DNA of 64,000 nt from Acanthosepion esculentum (taxonomy: Eukaryota > Mollusca > Cephalopoda > Sepiida > Sepiidae), in the NCBI GenBank assembly GCA_964036315.1, contig OZ038508.1, forward strand, positions 47,631,196 to 47,695,195, given 5' to 3'. Positions within the stretch are counted from its first letter, which is position 1; each line of letters opens with the position of its first letter. The notes beneath the pieces are model-generated. The model did not search any database. It had not been told where the DNA came from and was given only the letters and a program-made list of their open reading frames with translations. This document shows, one piece after another, positions 31,986-44,279 of the stretch. Position numbers and translations under genes: made by a program.

Positions 31986-32890
31986 CTTTTTTTATATTCT
32001 TCTACTTCGTCATCATCACAAGCAATGAATTCTTTTATATATTCGCTTCTCTTTTTCATTCTTATATACTTTCATTTCACAGATATATGTCGGCACTCTT
32101 CTTTGTACTCTTCTCTCATCCATTCGTCTTCAATTTCTCTCTCAATCCTATTCCTCTAAACATCACATCAGAAAATATCTTTATTTTCAATATAATAATC
32201 ACACGATTCAAGAAATAACGGCGAACACAGTTCCATTTAAGAATGATAAAGGTGCCATAATCTCCGTCAATGGACGCAGAAAGATACATAATCCTCGGAA
32301 CATTCCCGCTGTATACTAGCTTCTTTTCAATTCCCCGAGGCCCATGTTATCTTACGCACCGAAAATCATAGCGTACATTGCCTTTAGTGAAGATATGAAT
32401 ATAACCTTTACCTTGTAATTTACATTAAATTAAAAAGGCGGCCAGGTATTTTCATGAAAGAATATCAGAAAATATATGATTGGTATGGAGGTTTCATTTT
32501 CCAGTTATAAGCATCAGAATACCCGTGATATAATAACACCTTAATACAACTAATAGGAAAGAACAAGATGGCTGAAAGAAAAGAATGACAAATATGTATT
32601 GTTTTCAAAGAGCTTTTTATATAGCGCTATGTCATACAAGTTATTGCTTACAAATATATATGTTATTATTTGACCCACTCAGGGAAACTATAACCCAATG
32701 TATAAAAACAAGCAGTGTGAACGGTTAAAAACTGTGACCTTCTTGTAATATTTTCTGAGGGGAAAACGATCAGGCTGGTGGTGGCCTGTATGTTCTTTTT
32801 TGGCACCACGTGATTTCCTTTTGTTCACCCTACCTTTGCGGGTTTATGATGTCTATCTCCCTCGTGGTAAACATAGAAACTGGGGTGAGA
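31986..32890. other. Gene-free stretch
   Basis: T-rich to about 32160, then ordinary unique sequence. No ORF or repeat recognised. Confidence 0.5.
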
Positions 32891-32895
32891 ACTTT

Positions 32896-33104
32896 GACAT
32901 GGTGTAATCGTTAGCAAGCTTGTCTTGCAAGATCAATTGCAACTGAGTAGTGAATTCGATTCTCACTGTGCGCTTCATCCGTCGGGCTTCTGTCACACCT
33001 AAAATACGCTTAGAGAAACATTCGGCTACTTCGACGTGGTGTCATGGTTAACAAGCTTGTCTCGCTAGATTAATTACGACTGAGTAACGGTTTCAATCTT
33101 AAGC
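32896..33104 (+). repeat. Two tandem tRNA-like units
   Basis: CATGGTGTAATCGTTAGCAAG at 32897 with TGAATTCGATTCTC near 32951 looks like pol III boxes A and B. A diverged second unit starts at 33033 (CGTGGTGTCATGGTTAACAA ... GGTTTCAATCTT), ~138 bp later. No clear acceptor stems, so these are SINE heads or tRNA pseudogenes rather than genes. Confidence 0.55.
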
Positions 33105-33365
33105 GGGTGCCTCGTGTCGCATTTAAGCTACCCTTAACCATAGCAACTGAAGTTTATCGCCTCTCACAGTCTGACCTCACAATCCGGCCGTCAGATAACT
33201 GCTCTGAATCATCTCAACCAAAGCGATGTCATCGCCTTTTGTATTCCTGCGTTTGCAAAAGAAAACAAATACTAGCGGGTAAACACGGTACCTGTTATTT
33301 AAGGCTTACCAAACTAAATTTATTTCCAACTATTTAATTTTATAAACAATGCGCTATTGAAAAGT

Positions 33366-33367
<2 letters not shown>
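33105..33367. other. No recognisable gene
   Basis: A chance plus-strand frame only. Confidence 0.4.

Positions 33368-33449
<82 letters not shown>
33368..33449. repeat. (TA)n microsatellite
   Basis: About 40 TA units. Confidence 0.97.
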
Positions 33450-33450
<1 letters not shown>

Positions 33451-33451
<1 letters not shown>

Positions 33452-33522
33452 TGGCCTGACGATTGCGTCTAGCATGAAACAGACTGTGGCCTCTAAGTGT
33501 TGACTTCAATATTCACTTTTAC
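33451..33522 (+). repeat. Family A half-copy beside a TA array
   Basis: GTGGCCTGACGATTGCGTCT ... CCTCTAAGTGTTGACTTCAA begins one base after the TA array and runs into TATATG sequence. Confidence 0.85.
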
Positions 33523-33547
33523 ATATGTATATATATATATGTAAGGA

Positions 33548-33940
33548 GGCACGGTGGAGTAATGGATAACGGCTTGGATTGAGGAATCGGAGAGCCGAGT
33601 TCGAATTCCAGTCGATTCCATTACGTGCTTAATACCCTTGGGAAAGGTGTGAATCCACTTCTTCTCCCTCCAACTATGGGTAAATAGCAGGACAGACTGG
33701 GTTCTATAGCCTTGGATGGCAACTGGTCTAGGAGAAGGACAACTCTGAATTCAAACCTGCGGAGGGTCGTTTGGAGACCTTGTGGCATCCGTTGCACCAG
33801 GTCCCTGTATTCGTCCCTCCAAAAAGTGTGGATGGCCCTGCACAAAGCCTTCACCACTATAATCAAATCCTGTCGGGCTTTCAGTTTCTGGGAACTGATC
33901 TGTCTGACCCTCATACGTCGAGTTCGATGGGAGAGCGATA
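33548..33940 (+). mobile_element. tRNA-derived SINE, tail type 1
   Basis: Starts GGCACGGTGGAGTAATGGAT, box B at 33597-33609 (GAGTTCGAATTCC), then a ~320-bp body with GGTTCTATAGCCTTGGATGG and ends GGGAGAGCGATA. It is near-identical to the minus-strand copy at 9260-9661. ORFs within it are incidental. Confidence 0.9.
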
Positions 33941-33952
33941 ATGTATATATAC

Positions 33953-34053
33953 GAACCTAAAGAGCCAGGTAAACCTACCTAGGTTTCACCTACGCGGATT
34001 GTCAGTGTACCCTGACGATCGGCGTAGGTAGGTTTGCGTGGCTCTTTAGGTTC
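33953..34053. mobile_element. 101-bp fold-back hairpin
   Basis: GAACCTAAAGAGCCA at the left pairs with TGGCTCTTTAGGTTC at the right, with the stem continuing through AAACCTACC and CTACGC..GATTGTCAG. A small TGTACC loop sits at about 34002. No coding. Confidence 0.85.
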
Positions 34054-34257
34054 ATAGTTAGATTTGCTCTACTTAGTGTCTTGAGCACATAGTTACTTTT
34101 GCTTTACTCGTGTTTTTTGTCTTTGCTTGAATTCTGGACGATTGTTTTCGCCTCAATTACATGTTCATAGTTATTTCTTTTTTAATCCCTTATTTTTCCT
34201 TAGGTATTCGTTTGTTCATTTACAAGTCAAAACACCTACGTTTTTTCAAAACGAGTA

Positions 34258-34261
<4 letters not shown>

Positions 34262-34322
<61 letters not shown>
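34262..34322. repeat. (TA)n microsatellite
   Basis: About 30 TA units. Confidence 0.97.
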
Positions 34323-34324
<2 letters not shown>

Positions 34325-34617
34325 GATTACTAGCAACAAATCTTTGTCAATTAGGAATTATATAATAATTGTAAACCCAAAATTATCATTGATTATACGA
34401 TGGTGGGTTAAAATATTCATAGTTTGACTATTAAAGAGTGATGTTGGAACTCTGAAATATCGCATGCATTAATTTCAACTCTTCGTATGAATAACTGCAG
34501 TGTATCTTTCCAGGTAAACTGATAAGTGACTGATAATTATTACCAGCAATTTTTTGTCATGTTGAGGAGCAGATGATAGTCAAATCAAAGTGAGTAGCGA
34601 GGATGATGAAACCGTTC
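34323..34617. other. No recognisable gene
   Basis: AT-rich unique sequence. Confidence 0.45.
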
Positions 34618-35287
34618 AAAACCAGTATCTGTCTATATTTCTGAGATGAGGTATTATGTACACTATTTACATTATTCGGACTTTTGTCCTCATGTTTGTC
34701 GCCATATTTATTGCAAAGTTTCGGCTGTTGTACGCTGGGGCCTTCAGGTGGTTGGAACGTCGAACTAAACCCTAAGGGCACTTGGCACAGTGGATAAAGG
34801 CGTTAGTAAGATCCAGTGACACGAGCCAAAGAGTGTGAGTTCAATACCCAGTTAAGGCAGTGGAAAACATTCAGAGGGGAATTAGCAGGGCATATCTGAT
34901 AACTGACCTCCATTAAACATGGCACATCGAACTAGAACAGTCTACCCCAGTGAGCGAAATAAAGGGTTCAGTCCGACATTCCAACCATCTGAAGAATGCT
35001 GGAGCGTACAACGGCCGAAACGTTGTAATAAATATGGCGACAAAGTTGAGGACAATTGTCCGAATAATGTAAATAATGTTCAAAACCAGTTATACACAAC
35101 AGCCATTGAAAACAATGACCTGTGTGCTGAAGCCTTCTCCTGATGAAATAAAAACAGTAGCAATTCCAAAATCTATTTGACTATAGGGTCATTAAATTTC
35201 AGTCTTGTATCCTCTTAGAATGTAAAGGGCCAAATTTGGAAAATTGCGATATTTTTAAATCAGTAAATTTGACAGCGAATTTCAAGA
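34618..35287 (+). mobile_element. Composite tRNA-headed fold-back repeat, full copy 2
   Basis: An inverted body block (34618-34770) precedes a tRNA-like head (GGCACTTGGCACAGTGGATA, box B-like GAGTTCAATACCC at about 34844). The forward body follows to GGACAATTGTCCGAATAATG, then a tail ending TTTGACAGCGAATTTCAAG. The same ~670-bp order occurs reversed at 23031-23703, so the composite moved or was copied as one unit. Confidence 0.85.
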
Positions 35288-35524
35288 GGCTATACGTATT
35301 GCACATAATAAAACTAAAACTGCTTACACATGTTTTTTTGTGTGCCGGATACAAAAGTGATGTTAGCACATACAGAAATCAAAAATCCCCAACAAAAGTC
35401 ATGCTTTTCGTAAGTAAGTATTTGAGCTATACTTTGCTATATCTTCCTCTAGTTCAATGGTAAAGCACATTTGGTTTGAAAGTGTTTTCTTTTTTAGATA
35501 TAAATGGGAACACAGATGACATTC
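35288..35524. other. No recognisable gene
   Basis: Unique AT-rich sequence. Confidence 0.4.
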
Positions 35525-35829
35525 AGGAAAGGTGACATTGGGAAAAAAATCTGGGCGTAGATTAATATTTGGATAATATTCAATGGCCGCACTCTCGAGG
35601 AATTTCCTTCTGAGTGAGTTATTTTCTTTTTTTATGAATGTAGCATTTTTAAAATCAAAATTTTGGTTGAATCTATTTCTACGTATGACTACAATTTTGA
35701 TTTTAAAAATGATAGACTCAAAAAAAAAGAAAATAACTTACTCAGAAGGAAAATCCTCCAGAGTGCCGCCATTGAATTTTATCCAAATATTAATCTACGC
35801 ACAGGCATTTTCCTAATATCACCTTTCCT
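35525..35829. mobile_element. 305-bp fold-back element with ~140-bp arms
   Basis: The left arm (35525 to about 35665) is the reverse complement of the right arm (about 35692-35829) at high identity, starting AGGAAAGGTGA on both ends and including GCGTAGATTAATATTTGGAT and CCTTCTGAGT. The loop is about 25 bp. A diverged half-copy appears at 50590-50700. Confidence 0.9.
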
Positions 35830-36113
35830 AACTGAATTACTACTCTCCCAGGCAAACGTACACAACTGTATAAAGAAATCAAACGAAAATGGTTGGATCT
35901 GTTAACACAACAAAAAAAAAAAACAATATTTCCACACGTCATAGAACATGACGTAATTTTCTGTTGACAACATGAATACAATAGCGTTTTTCTAATTTTT
36001 TCTAGTTGCTAAGGGCATTTTGTTTATAGATACTTTGTTTTAATAAACTCATTACGTTTTTACCTTGAAAAAAGCCACATTGAACAAACGCGTCAGCTAA
36101 TAATACAGTTTTC
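35830..36113. other. No recognisable gene
   Basis: AT-rich unique sequence. Confidence 0.4.
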
Positions 36114-36125
36114 CTATTGCCTTTT

Positions 36126-36173
<48 letters not shown>

Positions 36174-36253
36174 GTATAGCTCTATCACTGATATTGAACG
36201 TTTTCCAATATGTACCGCGCATATATAATATATAAATAATATATATAATTTGC

Positions 36254-36284
<31 letters not shown>

Positions 36285-36319
36285 CATACACATTTCACAC
36301 GCACACATACACACAAACA

Positions 36320-36360
<41 letters not shown>
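36114..36360. repeat. CA/TA compound microsatellite cluster
   Basis: Short CA and TA runs (36124-36176, 36253-36290, 36321-36358) with unique spacers. Confidence 0.93.
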
Positions 36361-36363
<3 letters not shown>

Positions 36364-36509
36364 ATTGAAAATGAACGAAGGCATTTTTTCTTAAGGAATC
36401 CTTTCAGCCAGTACTTTGTCAGTGGCGTGACTTTTCACGAGAACAATGAGACTAACAATTTACACGGTGAATAAAAGAAAAAAAAAGATAAGTGTGGAGA
36501 ACAAAATTT

Positions 36510-36703
36510 GGAACACGATTAAAATAGATTTATTGGTGAAATAATTTCCGAATAAAATATAGATTTCCAAGTGAGTATAAAATGGAAAAAAAGTTGTACT
36601 CACGAGCCTCCTAAAAGGCTGAGGGAGCGAATGAAATGCTCCTTCAATCTTTTAGGAGGCTCCTGAGTACTATTTCCCATTAAATCTATTTTAATCGTGT
36701 TCC
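36510..36703. mobile_element. 194-bp nested palindromic element
   Basis: Outer arms 36510-36532 and 36681-36703 are perfect 23-bp reverse complements. Inside them, 36596-36629 and 36639-36671 form a second hairpin (GAGCCTCCTAAAAG against CTTTTAGGAGGCTC) around a 9-base loop. No ORF. Confidence 0.9.
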
Positions 36704-37654
36704 AGAATTCCCCGACCTCCTCCCTTACTTTTCTTTGCTTTGATTCCTTGCGTGAATTGTTCTTTTATTTTGTTCCCGTCAAATGTCGCACCAATGTCAT
36801 TTAATTTAAGCGCGTTTATGCCTCATATATAAATTAAATCCGTCACGATAGAAATTAGATTTTTAACTCATTTTTAATTGAACATTTAATTGAACTGTTT
36901 CGTTAAAAATTTAATAAGAATTTATGAGAATTTGATTTTAAAATGAAATTTTTTAAAAATGAACCATACACTCAATATACTTTTGTGACAGCCAAGTCGC
37001 CATGGACGCTATTATAACCACATAGGAGTTTTATTTGCTAAATTGAAACCTACGAATAAATAGTTCAAATAAATTATTGAGGTAACATTTAATTTATAAG
37101 GGCACTCAACATAGACACTCGAAACGAGCTGAATTTTAGAACAGACGATAAATTGTTAATAGACAAAAAAATCAATTAATTCCACGAAGCTTTGTGTGCC
37201 AAATGATGGTAAATAAAATGTATGTAATTTATCAATGAAAATGAAATATGCTGTTTTAAAATAAAAATTATAATGCTGTATAAGAAAATCCTCAGAAAAG
37301 AAAAGTACATAAATTGAAGAAAATGAGAAAATACTTCTCTGAGCAGTTTTCTAATAATTTCGTACAATACTCGAAGCAAAGTTCGTGGTAAGAGCGAAGA
37401 ATAGATCAAACACACCAGCCGAAGACATTGATGTGGAGCCATTTGATATTCTTGTTTGGTATTTCTCCAATTTCTTCAGCGTTGTTTACTTTCTTGACAA
37501 GGGCGGCCTAAATTCATGCAGCAGCTGTTCGTCGACTCCAAAAATTAAATACCAGAACCCCAATCTGAAATAATAACCTACATGTAGGCTCCAAATACAC
37601 TTCTAGGAATTTGTCGGGTAACCATTTTACTGGTTTTAGATGAAAAACAAAGTA
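36704..37654. other. Gene-free AT-rich stretch
   Basis: Short chance ORFs only; none has recognisable motifs. Confidence 0.5.
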
Positions 37655-37818
37655 CAGTGTAACCCGGATATAAGTCGCTTATATCCGGGTTTCTCTTATA
37701 TCCGGTTTTCTCTTACGTTTTTGTTTAGGTAAGTATGGCTCTAATTTGGGACCAGATAAAATATCTCTTATATCCGAGTTTCTCTTACATCCGGGTCTCT
37801 TATATCCGGGTTATACTG
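37655..37818. mobile_element. 164-bp pogo/Tigger-like MITE
   Basis: The 20-bp terminal inverted repeats (CAGTGTAACCCGGATATAAG; CTTATATCCGGGTTATACTG on the right) have one mismatch and are flanked by TA on each side (37653-37654, 37819-37820). The interior repeats TCTCTTATATCCG several times. The size and TA duplication fit a non-autonomous Tc1/mariner-superfamily element. Confidence 0.85.
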
Positions 37819-39300
<1,482 letters not shown>

Positions 39301-39428
39301 GACTTGATCACCCAAACGTGTATCACGTGTGACACTTAACTGACAGACTGATGCAGTTTTTAAACATAACTTGAGAAATAGACATATTGTTTAAATATGC
39401 TTATATTGTTAAACAATGTGTCTTTTGC

Positions 39429-40080
39429 GTCCTGGGTATGACGATAAACTACGTCCAACAGCAAGGCCTCTGATCAGGAGGTTTTGAGGAGCGTGGAACC
39501 ACTTCTTAATTGCTGGTGATCCCAGGTCCACCATGACCCGGGGTGGTAGCACCTGTTTGGGTCCCAGCTATGGGAAAATAGTTAACACCCAAACTTGTGT
39601 AAGCGTCCTGGGTATGACGATACACTGCATCCACGTCCTGGGTAAGACGATAAACTACGTCCAACAGCAAGGCCTCTGATCAGGAGGTTTTGAGGAGCGT
39701 GGAACCATTTCTTAATTGCTGGTGTTCCCAGGTCCAGCCTGAGGCGGGGTGGTAGCACCTGTTTGGGTCCTAGCTATGGGCAAATAGTTGACCCCACAAC
39801 CTGACTCAAAACACTATAAATGTGTAAAAATAGATTTTAATACCAGGAATACTTTTTAAAAAATTACTATCAGCAATAAATATTTGAAATGAGAAAATAT
39901 TATCAGAAATAAAAACCTTGTCAGCATTAAATAACTTATTGAGCTTAATATGCCACAAAACAAAACAAACCAAACTATACATTTTTAAAAAAATTACAAG
40001 CTATACATATTTGAAAAAAATTCTCGGCATTAAATAACGCATTGTGGTTGATATGCCGTAAAACAAAACAAAACCAAACA
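39429..40080 (+). repeat. Repeat family E: 206-bp duplicated unit plus low-complexity tail
   Basis: The block starting GTCCTGGGTATGACGATAAA is duplicated (39429 and 39635, period 206) with CAGCAAGGCCTCTGATCAGG and GGGGTGGTAGCACCTG in each. A tail with TTTTTAAAAAATTAC-like repeats and CAAAACAAAAC follows. The same arrangement occurs inverted at 43690-44270. Confidence 0.85.
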
Positions 40081-40127
40081 ATGTGTCTTTTCTTTTTCGT
40101 TTCTGAAATCGATATCATCTCTAAGTG

Positions 40128-40143
40128 TTATAATAATAACAAC

Positions 40144-40201
<58 letters not shown>
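40128..40201. repeat. (AAT)n array
   Basis: About 22 AAT units with AAC at the start. Confidence 0.96.
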
Positions 40202-40202
<1 letters not shown>

Positions 40203-40734
40203 CATTTGACCTCAACATGAATGGACACGAAAATGCGTTTTATATCCTCTGCTGGCCATGTTTCTGTGTCGTTAAGATGTGCACGCTTCCCAATTCACTG
40301 AACTACGACGTTCTCTAGACATGACATTATTGCGCACCAGTAGTCACTAGGTCTCTTGATGACGTTCGCTAGTTACTGCGTTCCAGGATCCAGCATGCTG
40401 TTCGACCATGTGCCGCTGCGGGCTAAGCGAAGCTGATGTTCACTCCACTCTCTTGGTTAGCTGCATCAATGTCTATCAATGGTTATTGTATGCCTATCGA
40501 TCAAGAAAGTGAGTGGATTTGGCACTCGATGGAAAAAGTTCCACCTGCAGTGCGTACGGCACCTGTGCGGTTGTGGCGGAATTGAAGCAGATCTAATCAT
40601 TGGCTTGTAAAATTGAAAGAAACTAGAAATATTTAACATTCAGAAGAGTTATTATTCATTTTGACTCGTATTTCATTCAGGTGATTTCTGTTGCGTTTCA
40701 CCAAAACTCTCAAACTGCCATTGTACGATCGTTA
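40202..40734. other. No recognisable gene
   Basis: Ordinary base composition but no ORF or family recognised; probably old repeat. Confidence 0.4.
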
Positions 40735-40739
40735 CCAAG

Positions 40740-41048
40740 GAGAGCAGACAGTCAGTTATGTGCCATGCGTCATACAAGCTTAGGCGATCATGTATCGAAA
40801 GATACATGACTGACGAGGCAGATTTTTTTCCCCGCAGTAGGTCGTCATTTCTTTCTGCGGTAGACCAGTTGTCATCCAAGGCTATAGAACTCGGTCTGTC
40901 TATTTACCCATAGCAGGTGGGAGAAGAGGAGGATTCGTACCTTTACTAAGGGTATTAGCACGTAAGTGAATGTAACGGATTCGACTGGGATTCGAACTTG
41001 GTTCTCTGATTCCTAAATCCGAACAGCTATCCTTTACTCCACAGTGCC
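40740..41048 (-). mobile_element. tRNA-derived SINE, tail type 2
   Basis: On the minus strand, box B is GGTTCGAATCCC-like (TTCGAATCCCAGTCG near 40985), followed by the common body and the tail shared only with 6345-6657 (CGCAGAAAGAAATGACG... ACATGATCGCC). The head at 41040 begins GGCACTGTGGAGTAAAGGAT. Confidence 0.8.
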
Positions 41049-41334
41049 TCCCAACCAAGCAAACTGTAGAAAGCTAAAACACTGGCGCAATTGAATTCGA
41101 ATCTCTTATATTTAGGAATTAAACGAACCGAGTTCATTAGCTGTTGCCATTTTGACACGGATATCAACAGACTCCGTAAGCTTAAAACTATTCATCGTTC
41201 GCCTGGATAAGGAATGAACTTTCGAATCTCACAATAGGGATTCCTGATGACCACAGTATAAATGAACCAGAAATGATGAAGAGAGAATGTGTAACAGAAA
41301 TATAATGAAAGAAATTAAGTGCAACATCAGATAA

Positions 41335-42075
41335 TTAACAAGGTTTAATCTATGGAATTTGGTAAGAATTAATACTAATCGTAATAAACTAAATTTAAAT
41401 GATGGACAGATGATAAATAAATAATTAACGTACAATAAATAAGTACTTGTACTTATTTATTGTACGTTACTTATTGATAAGATAATATAATGATATATAG
41501 TGATATATTAAGATAAATAAGATGCAATAAATACCGGTCGAAAATGAATAATAATTAACAATGCTTCATCTAAGAATTTTGAATCCTATTAATACTACTA
41601 GTAATAAAGCCTATTTAAGTAAGCAGGGCAGATGAGAAATAAAGAATAAGTCTCCAATAAAAAGCAAGAGAAATAAGATGAAAGAAATACTAGTCCAAAA
41701 TGAATAATAATTGACTATGCTTCATCTAAGAAATTTGAATCCTATTAATACTACTAGTAATAAAGCATATTTAAGTAAGCAGGGCAGATGAGAAATAAAG
41801 AATAAGCCTCCAATAAAAAGCAAGAGAAATAAGATGAAAGAAATACTAGTCCAAAATGAATAATAATTGACAAGGCTTCATCTAAGAAATTTGAATCCTA
41901 TTAATACTACTAGTAATAAAGCATATTTAAGTAAGCAGGGCAGATGAGAAATAAAGAATAAGCCTCCAATAAAAAGCAAGAGAAATAAGATGAAAGAAAT
42001 ACTAGTCCAAAATGAATAATAATTGACTATGCTTCATCTAAGAAATTTGAAATTAATACTACTAGTAATAAATCG
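41335..42075. repeat. 156-bp minisatellite, about five units
   Basis: The ATGCTTCATCTAAGAA landmark falls at 41561, 41717, 41873 and 42029, exactly 156 bp apart. The later units differ by a few bases. A diverged first unit lies at about 41335-41420 and is separated from the next by a palindrome. Units contain ACTACTAGTAATAAAGC and AAGCAGGGCAGATGAGAAAT. Confidence 0.95.
41426..41469. repeat. Perfect 21-bp inverted repeat with 2-base loop
   Basis: Arms 41426-41446 and 41449-41469 are exact reverse complements (AACGTACAATAAATAAGTAC on the left) around TT. It could extrude as a cruciform. Confidence 0.95.
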
Positions 42076-42179
42076 TATGAAATTAATCGGATCAGCTTAG
42101 AAACAAGTTATCCTTTTAAAGGAATCACACGGATTAAGATGAAGTAATTCTTCTTGTTTTATATACTATATTCCATTAG

Positions 42180-42490
42180 CATGTGTTTGATTGTGGCTTT
42201 CCACAACTTCCTGTCCTTTGTAACTGTAAGCAACTTTCCACTCTTAATATTGCAACCAGTCCGCTTTCTGCTATCAAGTAAGCCAAAATAATTAGGTAAG
42301 TTACGCACTGTTACCCTCTGTCTTTCTTGTCGTGTATTTAGTATATACTGAATATCTAATGCTCCAAGCCTACTCTCCTCATGATGTGCCCCTGATATTT
42401 TAAATTTATTTTGATGGCTTCTCTGTTATTACTTAAAACGTCTTCGTTGGTCAGATGTTCGATATATGGTATTTGTAGCGTTCATCGTTA
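42180..42490 (-). pseudogene. LINE ORF2 C-terminal remnant
   Basis: The minus strand gives IPYIEHLTNEDVL, then KINLKYQGHIMRRVGLEH, the YLGHIMR motif found near the C-terminus of RTE/Jockey-type LINE proteins, followed by a broken frame. Several stops are present; no catalytic residues. Confidence 0.55.
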
Positions 42491-42990
42491 GAAAGATATC
42501 ACTAGATCAAAATCGACTTAACACTACGAATTGATGGAAAATATCGGCTGGATATCGTACCGTAATCGTTTCAATAACGAAGTTCTACGTGTTCAACATA
42601 AATAAAAAAAAAACGCTTGACGACCAATATATTTCCCATGGAAGTCGGACGCATAGGTATTATTGCTAACTTAAACTCTCAGTAAATTCACTTGACTTCT
42701 CAACTGACATCAGGAAATTGTCTTCTACAAGTCCTCTTTTTTATTAATAACTCCTTGCAGTTGTTCTTTCTTTCTTTCTTTGTCTATTTTCTTAATTTTA
42801 TTTATTAACTGTATTTATGTAAATTTATATTTAATATGCACATAATCGTTTTGCTCTCTGGGTAATCTCAGTAATATATGCGCGTGTAATGTTGCTGACT
42901 GACTTGGCGATTTCCGTGGAATTTTCACGGTTTTAACTAATTACTGTTATCTCTTGATTTGAACATTGTTACATTATACTGGGCATCTTA
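42491..42990. other. No recognisable gene
   Basis: AT-rich unique sequence. Confidence 0.4.
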
Positions 42991-42999
42991 CGTTACTGG

Positions 43000-43480
43000 T
43001 TCCCTCGATCAAGTCATTTTGACCTCGGAACAAAGATCACCGTTCGCAGTATGTTGGCATTTCCGAGTAATGCCGAGTTTTCGATTTCTGCAACATGGGG
43101 CTTGATTCCAGGCATTTCCGCGATACAGTTCATACTCCTGCAGATCAAGCATAGCACACTAATGGTTATGGGGACTACGGTAGTAACAATTTCCCACAAA
43201 AGATCCACGTGAGTATAGTGATCTCTATATCTGATGAATGTCTCAGTAGGTTTCTTGTAAAAGATTATGATCTCTTGCGCATTCAGCCAGATAGCATTTC
43301 CTCTTGACTTTTACAACCTCTGTCATATCAGAATTCGTGTTTTCATGTTTACCGTCGGGTTGGATTTGGAAGTGTCACAGCAGTTTTGTTGCTCATTAAG
43401 CATAGTCGCCTTCAGGTTTTGGCGATACCATGTATCGTTCTCCCCCAAAAGCCATATTTCCTGCTGAGACACCAGTTGAG
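43000..43480 (-). pseudogene. RLE-type LINE, copy C (decayed endonuclease C-terminus)
   Basis: The minus strand reads FIRYRDHYTHVDLLWE, then VVPITISVLCLICRSMNCIA and IENSALLGNANILRTV. It parallels the 3' coding end of copies A and B (YKDLEIEI..MW, IPVV.GALG, EIQ.I.L..TAH.LR) with much divergence. Upstream residues are disrupted by stops. Confidence 0.6.
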
Positions 43481-43689
43481 ATTTATTCACATCTTATCTT
43501 GGTGCCGCTTGTAGCCATTCTTCTTGTTTTGTATGATGATTCACGCTGTTATTAGCTGATAGCTTTCTTTGTTGAGCATATCACAACATGCCTCCGTCAT
43601 AATCATCCATGTTTTTTTTATTGTTTCAGCTCAAAGCAAGGCGACGACGCTACTAGAACGCGTAGGTTACAGGGAGTGAAAGTGAAAAT

Positions 43690-44270
43690 GTAAGAGAGAA
43701 TTGGGTTTTGTTTGGCTTCTCTTACGGCATATCAGCCTCAATTGATTATTTAATGTCGACAAGATTTTTACTGCTGGTAATTATTTTTTTCCAAAAATGT
43801 ATTTCTGGTATATTTTATTTTAAAAAAATGTATTGCTGTTGATATTCTTTTTTTTTTTTTAAATGTATTGCTAGTAATAATGTATGCTGGTAATAATGTT
43901 TCCTCAAAAATTCATTGTTGGTAATAATTTTTTACAAAAATATATTGCTGACAATAAGGTATTGCTGGTAATATTTTTTTCCTTCAAAAATCTATTGCTG
44001 GTAAAAAAAATTTACAGAAATATATTGCTGGTACTAAAACCTATTTTTACACGTTTACAGTGTTTTGACCGAGTTTTGGGTGAACTATTTGCACATAGCT
44101 GGGAACCTAACAAGTGCTAACACCCCGGGTCAGGGTGGACCTGGAAACACCGGCAATTAAGAGTAGATTTCACGCTCCTCAAAACCTATTGATCAGAGGC
44201 CTTGCTGTCGAATGTAGTTTGTCGTTGTACTCAGGACGCGGATGTAGTTTATCGTCTTGCCCAGGACGAG
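43690..44270 (-). repeat. Repeat family E, inverted copy with a ~30-bp minisatellite
   Basis: Read on the minus strand it has the family E head (GTCCTGGGCAAGACGATAAA at about 44250, GCAAGGCCTCTGATCAATAG) and then a low-complexity tail. Here the tail is expanded: ATTGCTGGTAATA and TTTTTT..AAAAATGT alternate about nine times across 43770-44035. Confidence 0.85.
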
Positions 44271-44279
44271 AGAAAAATG

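Noticed and set aside
33548..33620. Functional tRNA gene
   Set aside because: Boxes A and B are recognisable but the acceptor stem does not pair, and the sequence continues as a ~390-bp SINE with several copies.
41335..42075. CRISPR-like array
   Set aside because: The 156-bp units are contiguous with no unique spacers, and the genome is animal.
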